From contig NZ_LIFX01000014.1 of assembly GCF_001297775.1 (NCBI RefSeq), forward strand, positions 1 through 64,000: a DNA stretch of 64,000 nucleotides, read 5' to 3'. Below, one piece after another: positions 39,101 through 49,107 of the stretch. The notes beneath the pieces are model-generated. The model ran no database searches. It had not been told where the DNA came from and saw only the letters and a program-made list of their open reading frames with translations. Each line of letters opens with the position of its first letter. Positions within the stretch are counted from its first letter, which is position 1. The position numbers and the translations under genes were made by a program. The stretch comes from Trabulsiella odontotermitis (GTDB lineage: Bacteria; Pseudomonadota; Gammaproteobacteria; Enterobacterales; Enterobacteriaceae).

Positions 39101-40267
39101 TCAGTTACTGGCACACACTTCTTCAGTCTGGCGGGTTCCGCTAAACAGCACCACAAACAGCGCCAGCGCAGCAATGATGGCACCCATCACCGGGACGAAG
39201 CTGTAACCCAGGCCACCGGAAATCACCGCACCACCCGCTGCCGCCCCCAGGGCATTCCCCAGGTTAAACGCACCGATGTTCACTGATGAAGACAGACCCG
39301 GCGCTTCACTGGCGACACGCATCACACGCATCTGCAGCGGTGGTACGACGGCGAACGTTGCCGCACCCCAGACCACCATACTGATTGCCGCACCGATCTG
39401 GCTCTGCGCAAGGAACGGGATCGCCAGCATGATTGCCATCAGCAACAACAGGAAGCCTTTCAGCGTCGCACTTACCGAACGGTCAGCGAACTTACCGCCG
39501 AGGTAGTTGCCGATGGAGAAGCCAACACCAATCAGCACCAGCATCGCGGTCACGAACAGCGGTGTGGCGTGGGTGATGCTGTGCAGCACCGGTGCGATGT
39601 AGGTGTAAAGCGTAAACATCGCCCCTGCGCCCAGCACCGTCGTCAGCAGCGCGGACAACACCTGCGGGCGAACCAGTACCGACAGCTCGCGCTTCACGTC
39701 AGGACGTTCACCGGCACTTCCTTTTGGCAGCGAGAACCACAGACCCAGCATGGCGATCACGCCAAGCCCTGCGGTCGCGAGGAACGACATACGCCAGCCG
39801 ATGGTTTCACCAAGCCAGGTTGCCGCCGGTACCCCGCCGATATTGGCGATAGTCAGCCCCATAAACATGGTAGCCACGGCGCTGGCCTGTTTATGTTTCG
39901 GCACGACACTTGCCGCCACCACCGACCCCAGACCAAAGAACGCGCCATGGTTAAGGCTGGTAATGATGCGGGACAGCATCAGCGTGGTGTAATCCGGGGC
40001 GATGGCGGACAGCACGTTGCCGAGGGTAAAAATCGCCATCAGAAAAATCAGTGCGCTACGGCGTGCGCGGTGTGACAGCAGCAGCGTCATCAGCGGTGCG
40101 CCAATCATTACGCCGACCGCATAGGCGCTGATCAGCATACCGGCGGCAGGAATGGAGACATCCACCCCTTCCGCGATGACAGGCAGCAGGCCCATCGGTG
40201 AGAATTCGGTGGTCCCGATACCAAATGCCCCTACGGCGAGGGCAATTAACGGATAATTAACTTTCAT
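39101..40267 (-). CDS. ydhP: MFS transporter YdhP
   Basis: Inner-membrane transporter of the drug:proton antiporter-1 type with 12 predicted helices; 388 residues (E. coli 389). The region FGIGTTEFSPMGLLPVI and the loop motif LLSHRARRSALIF are typical of the AraJ/YdeA-like group. Substrate unknown. The ATG at 40267 matches the E. coli start (MKVNYPLIALAVG), with GGAGCTGC before it. Confidence 0.92.
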   Translation of the reverse strand: MKVNYPLIALAVGAFGIGTTEFSPMGLLPVIAEGVDVSIPAAGMLISAYAVGVMIGAPLMTLLLSHRARRSALIFLMAIFTLGNVLSAIAPDYTTLMLSRIITSLNHGAFFGLGSVVAASVVPKHKQASAVATMFMGLTIANIGGVPAATWLGETIGWRMSFLATAGLGVIAMLGLWFSLPKGSAGERPDVKRELSVLVRPQVLSALLTTVLGAGAMFTLYTYIAPVLHSITHATPLFVTAMLVLIGVGFSIGNYLGGKFADRSVSATLKGFLLLLMAIMLAIPFLAQSQIGAAISMVVWGAATFAVVPPLQMRVMRVASEAPGLSSSVNIGAFNLGNALGAAAGGAVISGGLGYSFVPVMGAIIAALALFVVLFSGTRQTEEVCASN

Positions 40268-40433
40268 TTTGCAGCTCCGGTTGGCCGCGACGTCAGCGCG
40301 GTACCCTGTAAGATGCAGAAAGTATGACAGCAATCACAAAAAACAGAAGTCATAAAAAAGACAAAAGATTATTGCGGAAATGATAATAATGCGGGGAGGA
40401 GGACGCGAGGGAGAAGACTCTCCCCCGACAAAC

Positions 40434-40523
40434 TTAGTTCAGAACGGCGATCAGACCAGTAATAACAATCAGGCCCAGGGTAACAACTGTTGTGGATAAC
40501 GAAAGCTTTAATTCGGCACTCAT
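40434..40523 (-). CDS. ynhF: YnhF, 29-residue membrane peptide
   Basis: Reverse-strand ORF coding MSAELKLSLSTTVVTLGLIV followed by nine more residues, the same 29-residue length and pattern as E. coli YnhF: a short polar head and one membrane helix. A GGAGAG ribosome site lies eight bases before the ATG. Function unknown; expressed as a formyl-Met small membrane protein in E. coli. It sits between ydhP and purR as in E. coli. Confidence 0.82.
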   Translation of the reverse strand: MSAELKLSLSTTVVTLGLIVITGLIAVLN

Positions 40524-40758
40524 CAATTTTCTCTCCTTGTTATTCCCACACCGATAGTGAGCTTGATCATTTTACACATAATTACGCGAAAATCTTCACG
40601 CTTTTGTCGCGTTATTGAATTTTCTCTTCCCCTTTTCGCGCGGATAGGACAAAATCCCACGCTAAATTAAAAGCGTACCGGCCACTGACCCCCTCCTGAC
40701 GTCCTGTGTCGTTTTCCCGGCGTACTGCAATCAATATTGATTGCGACAGGGTGTTTTA

Positions 40759-40774
40759 AGGCAAACGTTTACGT
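40759..40774. promoter_or_regulatory. PurR operator O1
   Basis: AGGCAAACGTTTACGT matches the PurR box ACGCAAACGTTTnCnT at all but one fixed position, 43 bp before the purR start. It marks autorepression. Confidence 0.85.
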
Positions 40775-40817
40775 GCCTGTTATTCAGGAGTACAGAATAT
40801 GGTCTGGAGTGAGAGTT

Positions 40818-41843
40818 ATGGCAACGATTAAAGATGTAGCGAAACGCGCAAACGTTTCCACTACAACCGTATCACACGTAATTAACAAGACCCGTTTCGT
40901 CGCTGAAGAAACGCGCAATGCCGTTTGGGCAGCAATCAAAGAGCTGCACTACTCGCCCAGCGCCGTGGCTCGCAGCCTGAAGGTCAACCACACCAAATCC
41001 ATTGGTCTGCTGGCCACCAGCAGCGAAGCCGCCTACTTTGCGGAAATTATTGAAGCGGTTGAGAAAAACTGCTTCCAGAAAGGTTATACCCTGATTCTGG
41101 GTAACGCCTGGAACAGCCTCGAGAAGCAGCAGGCTTATCTGTCGATGATGGCGCAAAAGCGCGTCGACGGCCTGCTGGTGATGTGCTCTGAATACCCGGA
41201 CTCCCTGATCTCGATGCTGGAAGAGTATCGCCATATTCCAATGGTGGTGATGGACTGGGGCGAAGCGCGTGCCGACTTTACCGATGCTGTAGTTGATAAC
41301 GCCTTCCAGGGCGGCTATATGGCGGGACGTTATCTGCTGGATCGTGGTCATCGCGAGATTGGCGTGATCCCAGGACCGCTGGAGCGCAACACCGGCGCTG
41401 GTCGTCTGGCGGGCTTTATGAAAGCGATGCAGGAAGCGCAGGTCCACGTCCCGGAAAACTGGGTTGTACAGGGGGATTTCGAACCGGAATCCGGTTATCG
41501 TGCCATGCAGCAGATCCTCTCCCAGTCTCCTCGCCCGACGGCGATTTTCTGCGGCGGCGACATCATGGCGATGGGCGCGATTTGCGCCGCCGATGAGATG
41601 GGGTTGCGCGTCCCGCAGGACATTTCCATTATCGGTTACGACAACGTGCGCAACGCCCGCTTCTTCTCTCCGGCGCTGACGACCATTCACCAGCCGAAGG
41701 ATTCGCTGGGCGAGACGGCGTTCAATATGTTGCTCGATCGCATCGTTAACAAACGCGAAGAATCGCAGTCGATTGAAGTGCATCCGCGCCTTATCGAGCG
41801 CCGCTCCGTCGCTGACGGTCCGTTCCGCGACTACCGTCGTTAA
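40818..41843 (+). CDS. purR: Purine repressor PurR
   Basis: LacI-family repressor of purine synthesis genes, using hypoxanthine or guanine as co-repressor. It has 341 residues as in E. coli. The [23 protein letters not shown] and hinge helix [10 protein letters not shown] are unchanged. A second PurR box lies inside the gene start. The ATG at 40818 is chosen; the frame is open further upstream but that crosses operator O1. Its stop overlaps the convergent punR stop. Confidence 0.97.
   Translation: MATIKDVAKRANVSTTTVSHVINKTRFVAEETRNAVWAAIKELHYSPSAVARSLKVNHTKSIGLLATSSEAAYFAEIIEAVEKNCFQKGYTLILGNAWNSLEKQQAYLSMMAQKRVDGLLVMCSEYPDSLISMLEEYRHIPMVVMDWGEARADFTDAVVDNAFQGGYMAGRYLLDRGHREIGVIPGPLERNTGAGRLAGFMKAMQEAQVHVPENWVVQGDFEPESGYRAMQQILSQSPRPTAIFCGGDIMAMGAICAADEMGLRVPQDISIIGYDNVRNARFFSPALTTIHQPKDSLGETAFNMLLDRIVNKREESQSIEVHPRLIERRSVADGPFRDYRR
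40846..40861. promoter_or_regulatory. PurR operator O2 within purR
   Basis: GCGCAAACGTTTCCAC has the full CAAACGTTT core and two mismatches to the PurR box. E. coli purR likewise has an intragenic second operator. Confidence 0.7.
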
Positions 41844-42772
41844 TCTCTTCCGGGTGCCGGTGTTTCCGGCACCCGCAGCCATTCCCGATTCAGCGTTTCG
41901 CTGTCGCCCAGATACTCCAGTAACCACGCCAGCGCCGGTGACACATCCTGCTGTTGCCATGTCAGGCAGCAGGCCGCGTCCGGAAACGGATTTTCCAGTT
42001 CCAGTGCCACCCAGTCGCCACGGTCTGTCCACGGACGCGCAAAATGCGCCGGAACCATGCCGACACACAGCCCCGCAGAGAGACAGGTGGCAGATGATTC
42101 CCAGTCCGGTACCACTACGCGTTTCTGGTTATCCAGCAGCCAGGTGGTGCGTTTGGGGAGTGAGCGTGAGGTATCTTCGCGCACCAGCGACGGCCAGTTG
42201 CGCAACGTGTCGTCGCTGAGCGGTCCCGGCATTGTCGCCAGCGGATGATTTGCCGCCACCACACATTGCCAGCTCAGCATCCCCATATCGCGAAAGGCGT
42301 AACGTCCGCCGACCGGGATCGCCCGCGTGGCGCCAATAGCCAGTTCAACACGACCATCGGCGAGCGCATCCCAGACACCGTTGAACACCTCTTCAAAGAC
42401 AATCAACTCGACGTCCGGGAAATGGCGGTAAAAATCGACGATCAGTTTTCGGGTTCGTTCCGGCCTGACAATAATATCGACGGCAATCGACAGTTGCCCG
42501 CGCCAGCCATTGGCGATTTGCTGACACTGCTGGCGGGTGATCTGCATTTTTTTGATAACAGACCGCCCTTCTTTAAGAAACCAGACGCCTGCGGGGGTCA
42601 GTTCGACGTCACGATGACGGCGCTCGAACAGCGGAACCGCCAGCCACTCTTCCAGCTGACGCACCGTATAGCTCACTGCTGACGGCACCCGGTGCAGCTC
42701 CTGCGCCGCCGCGCTGAAGCTGCCATTTCTTGCCACCGCATCAACAACTTCGAGAGAATATTCCGACCACAT
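41840..42772 (-). CDS. punR: LysR-type regulator PunR (YdhB)
   Basis: LysR regulator of 310 residues (same as E. coli YdhB), known in E. coli to activate punC for nucleoside uptake. The [23 protein letters not shown] is followed by the usual effector-binding domain. Divergent from punC across 115 bp; its last bases overlap the purR stop on the other strand. Confidence 0.92.
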   Translation of the reverse strand: MWSEYSLEVVDAVARNGSFSAAAQELHRVPSAVSYTVRQLEEWLAVPLFERRHRDVELTPAGVWFLKEGRSVIKKMQITRQQCQQIANGWRGQLSIAVDIIVRPERTRKLIVDFYRHFPDVELIVFEEVFNGVWDALADGRVELAIGATRAIPVGGRYAFRDMGMLSWQCVVAANHPLATMPGPLSDDTLRNWPSLVREDTSRSLPKRTTWLLDNQKRVVVPDWESSATCLSAGLCVGMVPAHFARPWTDRGDWVALELENPFPDAACCLTWQQQDVSPALAWLLEYLGDSETLNREWLRVPETPAPGRD

Positions 42773-42887
42773 CTTCTGCCTGCAAAAATTTTGAATTCAC
42801 CCGACAAATATTAGCGTTTCACAAGCGGCTTTGCACTCCCTACACTTTGCGCCTGTCGTACACCTGCACTCATAAAGAGAAAGAGAT

Positions 42888-44084
42888 ATGCAACCTGGAA
42901 AATTATTTCTTGCCTGGCTGGCCGGACTGAGCGTGCTCGGCTTTCTGGCAACCGACATGTATTTGCCCGCTTTCGCGGCCATTCAGAGTGATCTGCAAAC
43001 CCCGGCGTCCACCGTCAGCGCCAGCCTGAGCCTGTTTCTGGCAGGCTTCGCCGTGGCGCAACTGCTGTGGGGTCCGCTTTCCGATCGCTACGGCCGTAAG
43101 GGCGTCCTGCTTAGCGGTCTGGCGATTTTTGCCCTGGGCTGCCTTGGGATGTTGTGGGTGCGCGACGGCATGCTGTTACTGGTACTGCGTTTTGTGCAGG
43201 CTGTCGGCGTTTGTGCGGCGACCGTCACCTGGCAGGCGATGGTGACGGACTACTATCCGACACATCGCACCAACCGTATTTTTGCCACCATTATGCCGCT
43301 GGTGGCGCTCTCTCCGGCACTGGCGCCGCTGCTCGGCAGCTGGATCCTGGTGCATCTGGAATGGCAGGCGATTTTCGCCGTGCTGTTTGCTATCACGCTG
43401 GTGCTGATGATCCCGGCGCTGCGCCTGAAACCGGCGCCAAAACCGCAGCAACAACGTGGTAAACCGCTGACCTTTTTGACTCTGCTGCGTTCGCGCATTT
43501 ACTGCGGTAACGTGCTGGTGTATGCCGCCTGCTCCGCCTGTTTCTTCGCCTGGTTAACCGGTTCGCCGTTCCTGCTGCATGAGATGGGTTATGGCCCCGG
43601 CGCCATCGGCCTGAGCTATGTGCCGCAGACTATCGCTTTTCTGATTGGTGGCTATGGTTGCCGTGCCGCGCTGCAAAAGTGGGAAGGAAAACAGTTGCTG
43701 CCGTGGGCGATGATCGTTTTCGCGCTGAGCACGATTGCCACCTGGGCAGTGGGCCTGTTTGCCAGTGCCACACTGACGGCGCTGCTGATTCCGTTTTGCA
43801 TTATGGCGATGGCTAACGGCATGATTTACCCGATCGTCGTGGCACAGGCACTGCGTCCGTTCCCGCAAGCGACTGGTCGTGCCGCCGCCATGCAGAACAC
43901 GCTGCAACTGGGGCTGTGTTTTCTTGCAAGCCTGGTGGTATCGACGTTTATCGCCTCCCCGCTGCAGGCGACCACCAGCGTGATGCTGGCGACAGTCGTG
44001 CTTGCTGCTATTGGCTATTTCATGCAGTTTCAGGGCAGCCACGCCACGCGTAATACCGTGGAGAATTATGTAACAGAACAGTAA
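42888..44084 (+). CDS. punC: MFS purine nucleoside transporter PunC (YdhC)
   Basis: Twelve-helix Bcr/CflA-type MFS protein of 398 residues (E. coli 403), linked in E. coli to purine nucleoside uptake under PunR. The loop motif [14 protein letters not shown] and the DHA1-type [17 protein letters not shown] start are present. The ATG at 42888 follows AAAGAGAAAGAG. Confidence 0.92.
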   Translation: MQPGKLFLAWLAGLSVLGFLATDMYLPAFAAIQSDLQTPASTVSASLSLFLAGFAVAQLLWGPLSDRYGRKGVLLSGLAIFALGCLGMLWVRDGMLLLVLRFVQAVGVCAATVTWQAMVTDYYPTHRTNRIFATIMPLVALSPALAPLLGSWILVHLEWQAIFAVLFAITLVLMIPALRLKPAPKPQQQRGKPLTFLTLLRSRIYCGNVLVYAACSACFFAWLTGSPFLLHEMGYGPGAIGLSYVPQTIAFLIGGYGCRAALQKWEGKQLLPWAMIVFALSTIATWAVGLFASATLTALLIPFCIMAMANGMIYPIVVAQALRPFPQATGRAAAMQNTLQLGLCFLASLVVSTFIASPLQATTSVMLATVVLAAIGYFMQFQGSHATRNTVENYVTEQ

Positions 44085-44353
44085 TTAGCCTGCTAACATC
44101 TTTTTATTGAATCACCTGATTTAGCGGCCTATACTGAGTCAGGCATCACATAATTACGATTAATATTATGCAGTAACGGGCGCAGGACGTTGCCCGTTTC
44201 ACCACGGAAGGCCTTTCGGCAAGGGTTACCTCCCTTCCTCTTTTTCTACGTCGGATAGCAGGCTCACGGAATGTTCCGTGAGATTTCTCACAAACCCAAA
44301 AAAGCGACTACGCTGTTTTAAGGTTCTGGTCACATGCGCGTGATGGAGAAGCT
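44085..44353 (+). promoter_or_regulatory. cfa upstream and leader region
   Basis: The 269-bp gap is rich in short hairpins, such as CACGGAA / TTCCGTG at 44267-44283. In E. coli cfa has a distal sigma-70 and a proximal sigma-S promoter, and a leader targeted by the sRNA RydC. The stretch just before the gene (CTACGCTGTTTTAAGG) is the likely stationary-phase promoter, but I cannot map it exactly. Confidence 0.4.
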
Positions 44354-45502
44354 ATGAGTTCATCGTGTATAGAAGAAGTTAGCGTACCCAATGATGAGTG
44401 GTATCGCATCGCCAGTGAGTTGTTAAGCCGTGCTGGCATTGAAGTTAACGGGTCTGCCCCCTCCGATGTGCAGGTCAAAAACCCGCTCTTCTTTAAGCGC
44501 GTTCTACAGGAAGGTTCGCTCGGATTAGGCGAGAGTTATATGGACGGCTGGTGGGATTGCGAGCGTCTGGATATTTTCTTCCAGAAAGTGCTGCGTGCCG
44601 GGCTGGAAAACCAGCTCCCCCACCATTTCAAAGATACGCTGCGTATCGCCAGCGCCCGCCTGTTCAATCTGCAAAGTAAAAAAAGAGCCTGGATAGTCGG
44701 CAAAGAACATTACGATCTCGGTAACGATCTGTTCAGCCGGATGCTCGACCCGCTGATGCAGTACTCGTGTGCATACTGGAAAAAAGCCACCACCCTGGAA
44801 GAAGCCCAGCAGGACAAACTCGATTTGATCTGCCAGAAACTGCAACTGAAACCGGGCATGCGCGTGCTGGATATCGGCTGTGGCTGGGGTGGTCTGGCGT
44901 ATTACATGGCGAAGAATTATGGCGTCAGCGTCGTGGGTGTGACGATCTCCGCGGAACAGCAAAAACTGGCACAACAGCGCTGCGAAGGGCTGGATGTTGA
45001 TATTCGTCTGCAGGATTATCGCGACCTGAACGATCAGTTTGACCGCATTGTTTCCGTCGGCATGTTTGAGCACGTCGGTCCGAAAAACTATGACACCTAC
45101 TTCGAGGTGGCTGACCGCAACCTCAAGCCTGACGGTATTTTCCTGCTGCACACGATTGGCTCGAAGAAAACGGATCATAACGTTGACCCGTGGATCAACA
45201 AATACATCTTCCCTAACGGTTGCCTGCCCTCCGTCCGCCAGATTGCTGACGCCAGCGAGCGGCATTTCATTATGGAAGACTGGCACAATTTTGGCGCCGA
45301 CTACGACACCACGCTGATGGCCTGGCACGAGCGTTTCCTTGCCAGCTGGCCAGAAATTGCCGATAACTACTCTGATCGCTTCAAGCGGATGTTCAGTTAT
45401 TATCTGAATGCCTGCGCCGGTGCGTTCCGCGCCCGTGATATTCACCTCTGGCAGGTGGTTTTCTCACGCGGTATCGACCACGGTCTGCGCGTCGCCCGCT
45501 AA
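44354..45502 (+). CDS. cfa: Cyclopropane-fatty-acyl-phospholipid synthase
   Basis: SAM-dependent enzyme that methylenates unsaturated acyl chains in membrane phospholipids as cells enter stationary phase or meet acid. It is 382 residues, as in E. coli. VLDIGCGWGGLAYYMA is the SAM-binding motif, and YSCAYWKKA and FEHVGPKNYDTYF are catalytic-site segments. Confidence 0.97.
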   Translation: MSSSCIEEVSVPNDEWYRIASELLSRAGIEVNGSAPSDVQVKNPLFFKRVLQEGSLGLGESYMDGWWDCERLDIFFQKVLRAGLENQLPHHFKDTLRIASARLFNLQSKKRAWIVGKEHYDLGNDLFSRMLDPLMQYSCAYWKKATTLEEAQQDKLDLICQKLQLKPGMRVLDIGCGWGGLAYYMAKNYGVSVVGVTISAEQQKLAQQRCEGLDVDIRLQDYRDLNDQFDRIVSVGMFEHVGPKNYDTYFEVADRNLKPDGIFLLHTIGSKKTDHNVDPWINKYIFPNGCLPSVRQIADASERHFIMEDWHNFGADYDTTLMAWHERFLASWPEIADNYSDRFKRMFSYYLNACAGAFRARDIHLWQVVFSRGIDHGLRVAR

Positions 45503-45505
45503 AAG

Positions 45506-45533
45506 AAAAATCCCCGGCAAGCCGGGGATTTTT
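45506..45533. terminator. Bidirectional terminator cfa/ribC
   Basis: AAAAATCCCCGGC / GCCGGGGATTTTT around AA; serves both convergent genes. Confidence 0.92.
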
Positions 45534-46172
45534 TTATTCGTCTGCCGCTATCTGTAGCGCCGCCTCTTTGGCGGCGAGGACGCGTTCAACGGTATCCACC
45601 ACCGCCTGCGTCTGCGGATCTATCTCAATATTGACCTGCCCGCCGATCTTTTTCTTGCCAAGCGTGGTGCGCTGCAGCGTTTCCGGGATTAAATGCACGC
45701 AAAAACGCGTGGCAGTCACTTCACCTACCGTCAGGCTGATACCGTCAATGCCGATAAATCCTTTGTACAGGATATATTTCATCAGCGACGGATCCTGCGG
45801 CTTAAACCAAATCTGGCGGTTATTTTCCGAGGTGAGGATTTTGGTGATATCAGCGGTGGTCATAATATGGCCGGACATCAAATGACCGCCAATTTCGTCG
45901 CTGAATTTTGCGGCGCGCTCGACGTTCACCACATCGCCCTCTTTCACCTGTCCCAGGTTGGTGATGCGCAGCGTCTCTTTCATTAAATCAAAACTGATGC
46001 GATTACCGTCGATGTCGGTGACGGTCAGGCAGCAGCCGTTGTGCGCGACGGATGCCCCGGTTTCGAGACCCTCAAGCATATACTCAGGCATTTCAATAAC
46101 GTGGGTACGAAAATTCGGTTTTTCATCAACAGACACAACTTTCGCCGTGCCCTGCACAATACCAGTAAACAT
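45534..46172 (-). CDS. ribC: Riboflavin synthase, alpha subunit
   Basis: Forms riboflavin from two 6,7-dimethyl-8-ribityllumazine molecules. It has 212 residues (E. coli 213; also named ribE). [12 protein letters not shown] opens the first of two similar lumazine-binding barrels and a second begins near [11 protein letters not shown]. The ATG at 46172 restores the known start. Convergent with cfa, divergent from mdtK. Confidence 0.96.
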   Translation of the reverse strand: MFTGIVQGTAKVVSVDEKPNFRTHVIEMPEYMLEGLETGASVAHNGCCLTVTDIDGNRISFDLMKETLRITNLGQVKEGDVVNVERAAKFSDEIGGHLMSGHIMTTADITKILTSENNRQIWFKPQDPSLMKYILYKGFIGIDGISLTVGEVTATRFCVHLIPETLQRTTLGKKKIGGQVNIEIDPQTQAVVDTVERVLAAKEAALQIAADE

Positions 46173-46405
46173 GCAGTAAGCTCCTGTATTACATCGTGGC
46201 GCTTCGGTTTCCGCGCGATATACTACGCACAATAACAGTTGAAAAAACAGGTTGCCACTCCCGACGTGCTCCCTGCTATATTTTGACTGGCTTAATAGCG
46301 ATTCCCCGCTACAATAGACTGACTATTTCCCCAGTATTTCTTCTTGCTGCCAGTTAAGGCGGCTTTTTTTAGTTCCTCAAATAACAACAATATATAGGTG
46401 TTCAC

Positions 46406-47779
46406 GTGCAGAAGTATGTTAGTGAAGCGCGTCAGTTATTAGCACTGGCAATACCCGTAATCCTTGCGCAGATCGCCCAGACCGCGATGGGGTTTGTTGA
46501 TACCGTGATGGCCGGTGGATACAGCGCAACCGACATGGCCGCCGTCGCCATCGGCACCTCCATCTGGTTACCGGCCATTCTGTTCGGCCACGGGTTGCTG
46601 CTGGCACTGACGCCGGTTATCGCGCAGCTCAACGGCTCTGGCCGCCGTGATCGCATTGCGCATCAGGTTCGTCAGGGGTTCTGGCTGGCGGGCGGTGTAT
46701 CCATTTTGATTATGATCGTGTTGTGGAATGCGGGTTATATCATTCGTTCCATGCATAACATCGATCCGGCGCTGGCGGACAAAGCCGTCGGTTATCTGCG
46801 TGCCCTGCTGTGGGGTGCGCCGGGTTATTTGTGTTTTCAGGTGGCGCGTAATCAGTGCGAAGGGCTGGCAAAAACCAAACCCGGCATGGTGATGGGGTTT
46901 ATCGGCTTGCTGGTCAACATTCCGGTCAACTACATCTTTATTTATGGTCATTTCGGCATGCCGGAACTGGGCGGCGTGGGCTGTGGCGTCGCGACGGCGG
47001 CGGTGTACTGGGTCATGTTCTTCTGTATGCTGACCTTTGTCAGAAATGCCCGTTCCCTGCGCGATATCCGTCTTGTGGAAGGTAGTGCGAAACCGGACAG
47101 CGAAGTCCTGAAACGCCTGATTCAACTGGGTCTGCCGATTGCGCTGGCGCTGTTCTTCGAAGTGACGCTGTTTGCCGTGGTGGCGCTGCTGGTCTCGCCG
47201 TTGGGGATTGTTGACGTCGCCGGGCACCAGATCGCCCTGAATTTCAGTTCGCTGATGTTCGTATTGCCGATGTCGCTCGCGGCGGCAGTGACCATTCGCG
47301 TCGGTTTTCGTCTCGGCCAGGGCTCAACGCTCGATGCGCAGGTCTCGGCGTGGACGGGCCTCGGCGTCGGGGTGTGTATGGCGGTGCTGACGGCGATTTT
47401 TACCGTCACCCTGCGCACGCACATCGCTCTGCTCTATAACGATAACCCGGCGGTCGTCCTGCTCGCCTCGCAATTGATGATGCTGGCGGCGCTGTATCAG
47501 ATTTCCGATTCTATTCAGGTTATCGGCAGCGGTATTCTGCGTGGTTATAAAGACACCCGTTCCATTTTCTTTATTACTTTTACCGCTTACTGGGTGCTTG
47601 GGCTGCCGGGCGGCTATATTCTCGGGCTGACCGACCTGGTGGTGCCGCGCATGGGGCCAGCAGGATTCTGGTGGGGTTTTATCATCGGCCTGACGTCAGC
47701 GGCCATCATGATCATGCTGCGTATGCGGTTCCTGCAGCACCAGCCGTCGAGTGTGATTTTGCACCGCGCCGCGCGGTAA
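46406..47779 (+). CDS. mdtK: MATE multidrug efflux pump MdtK (NorM)
   Basis: Sodium- or proton-coupled exporter of fluoroquinolones, dyes and other cations, with 12 helices and 457 residues, as in E. coli. The two MATE halves start near [16 protein letters not shown] and [14 protein letters not shown]. The start is GTG at 46406, after AGGTG, giving (M)[10 protein letters not shown]. It lies 138 bp before the tRNA-Val cluster; E. coli ydhQ is absent from the gap. Confidence 0.96.
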   Translation: MQKYVSEARQLLALAIPVILAQIAQTAMGFVDTVMAGGYSATDMAAVAIGTSIWLPAILFGHGLLLALTPVIAQLNGSGRRDRIAHQVRQGFWLAGGVSILIMIVLWNAGYIIRSMHNIDPALADKAVGYLRALLWGAPGYLCFQVARNQCEGLAKTKPGMVMGFIGLLVNIPVNYIFIYGHFGMPELGGVGCGVATAAVYWVMFFCMLTFVRNARSLRDIRLVEGSAKPDSEVLKRLIQLGLPIALALFFEVTLFAVVALLVSPLGIVDVAGHQIALNFSSLMFVLPMSLAAAVTIRVGFRLGQGSTLDAQVSAWTGLGVGVCMAVLTAIFTVTLRTHIALLYNDNPAVVLLASQLMMLAALYQISDSIQVIGSGILRGYKDTRSIFFITFTAYWVLGLPGGYILGLTDLVVPRMGPAGFWWGFIIGLTSAAIMIMLRMRFLQHQPSSVILHRAAR

Positions 47780-47784
47780 CGACG

Positions 47785-47810
47785 AAGCAACCGCCAGCAG
47801 GCGGTTGCTT
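47785..47810 (+). terminator. Terminator after mdtK
   Basis: AAGCAACCGCC / GGCGGTTGCTT with loop AGCA, then TCTCTCCATTTT. Confidence 0.8.
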
Positions 47811-47875
47811 TCTCTCCATTTTGCACAGTTGTTCCGCAATCGCGTGATAACAGAACGAAATGTGCGACTTTCTTC

Positions 47876-47904
47876 TTGCAACCGCCCATCCCTGCCGCTA
47901 ATAT
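47876..47904 (+). promoter_or_regulatory. Promoter of tRNA-Val operon
   Basis: -35 TTGCAA (47876-47881), 17-bp spacer, -10 TAATAT (47899-47904), followed by a GC-rich stretch typical of stringently controlled stable-RNA promoters. The first tRNA begins 13 bases later. Confidence 0.85.
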
Positions 47905-47917
47905 TCGTCCCCGTTGT

Positions 47918-47994
47918 GCGTTCATAGCTCAGTTGGTTAGAGCACCACCTTGACATGGTGGGGGTCGTTGGTTCGAGTCCAATTGAACGCACCA
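47918..47994 (+). tRNA. valV: tRNA-Val(GAC), valV-like
   Basis: A 77-nt tRNA with acceptor arms GCGTTCA / TGAACGC, anticodon loop TTGACAT (anticodon GAC), T loop TTCGAGT and encoded CCA end. It matches E. coli valV as I remember it. Confidence 0.95.
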
Positions 47995-47998
47995 TTCT

Positions 47999-48075
47999 GC
48001 GTTTATAGCTCAGTTGGTTAGAGCACCACCTTGACATGGTGGGGGTCGTTGGTTCGAGTCCAATTAAACGCACCA
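47999..48075 (+). tRNA. tRNA-Val(GAC), extra copy
   Basis: 77-nt tRNA, anticodon GAC. It differs from the first copy only in the acceptor pair: GCGTTTA / TAAACGC. Separated by four bases (TTCT) from the copies on each side. E. coli has two genes here, so this one is additional. Confidence 0.95.
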
Positions 48076-48079
48076 TTCT

Positions 48080-48156
48080 GCGTCCGTAGCTCAGTTGGTT
48101 AGAGCACCACCTTGACATGGTGGGGGTCGGTGGTTCGAGTCCACTCGGACGCACCA
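48080..48156 (+). tRNA. valW: tRNA-Val(GAC), valW-like
   Basis: 77-nt tRNA, anticodon GAC, acceptor arms GCGTCCG / CGGACGC and altered T stem (GGTGG / CCACT). Matches E. coli valW. Its CCA end lies inside a hairpin with the bases that follow. Confidence 0.95.
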
Positions 48157-48178
48157 TATTCTCAATGAGATATGGTGC
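48151..48178. terminator. Hairpin overlapping the last tRNA 3' end
   Basis: GCACCATAT(T)CTCA pairs with TGAGATATGGTGC, with a one-base bulge and almost no loop. It begins in the last six bases of the third tRNA and sits between the tRNA operon and the convergent gene ending at 48190. Weak T content after it. Confidence 0.55.
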
Positions 48179-48189
48179 CCTTCTTCGTC

Positions 48190-48993
48190 TCACGCTCGTT
48201 CCTGTTTCAGACAATCGACATATTTTCGCCCTGATCGCATTACCGCGTCGTGAGCCTGTTTTGTCATATTCTGTCCTTCAAACGCGCCGTACAGTCGTTC
48301 AAAATTGACGTCAGCCAGTCGGTGCAGAATGTTTTCAACCGTCGCTGCCGGAAGCGGCAACATGTTCGGGTAGCTCCACATAAACGAGACCGCATCTTTC
48401 CCAGGGGTAACCTGTAAAATATCTCCGGCGAGAAGCACGCCGTCGCCTTCCGTCCAGTGCAGTACCGTCCCCCCGGCAAAATGACCGCCCAGTCGTAACA
48501 GCCGGACCGACGGCAGCAGTTCCATACTGTCGCCCTCCCACAACCGAATCGCCGTGCTGTCGCGCATAATCCATTCCCTGTCGCTGGCATGCAGCCAGAC
48601 GGGTGCGCTGAAGGTCTCCGCCCAGTCCTGCATGGTGGTGTAATAATGAGGATGCGAAATCGCGATGGCGCGAAGACCGCCCAGGGCGTTAATCAGCAAC
48701 TCTGTAGCTGCATCAAGGCTGGCAATGCAGTCCCACAATACGTTGCCGTGTGGCGTTCGCAGCAAAAACGCCCGCTGGTTGATAGCAAACGCAGGTACCG
48801 TTTTGATGCTTAACAGATTTTCTTCATGCTGTTGCCATTTATTGCTGTGCGTGGCAGTGACCGCCTCAGGGGTTATCCACGCCTGCCCGCTGGCGGGCAC
48901 GAACTGCCGCTCGTCTTCACAGATTTTGCAGCGTGCGATGATCTCGTCGCTGTCGTCATACGAGGTGCCGCAGGTTTTACACAAAATAGTCAT
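48190..48993 (-). CDS. Zinc-ribbon metallo-beta-lactamase-fold protein
   Basis: A 267-residue cytosolic protein without signal peptide. The N-terminus has a Cys-X2-Cys pair (Cys5, Cys8) and a second pair (Cys22, Cys25), a rubredoxin/zinc-ribbon-like knuckle. From about residue 60 an MBL-type fold follows: His114 and His116 in SHPHYYT, His171 in GGHFAGG and Asp191 in LLAGDIL. The usual HxHxDH is HPHYYT here, so the second-metal Asp/His are missing and activity is uncertain. Function unknown. It converges on the tRNA-Val cluster and reads away from the small acidic gene. Confidence 0.82.
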   Translation of the reverse strand: MTILCKTCGTSYDDSDEIIARCKICEDERQFVPASGQAWITPEAVTATHSNKWQQHEENLLSIKTVPAFAINQRAFLLRTPHGNVLWDCIASLDAATELLINALGGLRAIAISHPHYYTTMQDWAETFSAPVWLHASDREWIMRDSTAIRLWEGDSMELLPSVRLLRLGGHFAGGTVLHWTEGDGVLLAGDILQVTPGKDAVSFMWSYPNMLPLPAATVENILHRLADVNFERLYGAFEGQNMTKQAHDAVMRSGRKYVDCLKQERA

Positions 48994-49107
48994 TGTGACT
49001 CCTTCTGAAAGCGAGGGATAACAGTAACGCTAGCACAGACGGGTAATACCTCCAGCCGCTGTTTTGCCCTATACTGATGCAACGCAACTCTGAACTACAA
49101 TGGGTGA

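Noticed and set aside
47918..48156. Regular 81-bp repeats suggesting a CRISPR-like array
   Set aside because: The units fold as complete tRNA-Val with CCA ends; the spacers are only four bases.
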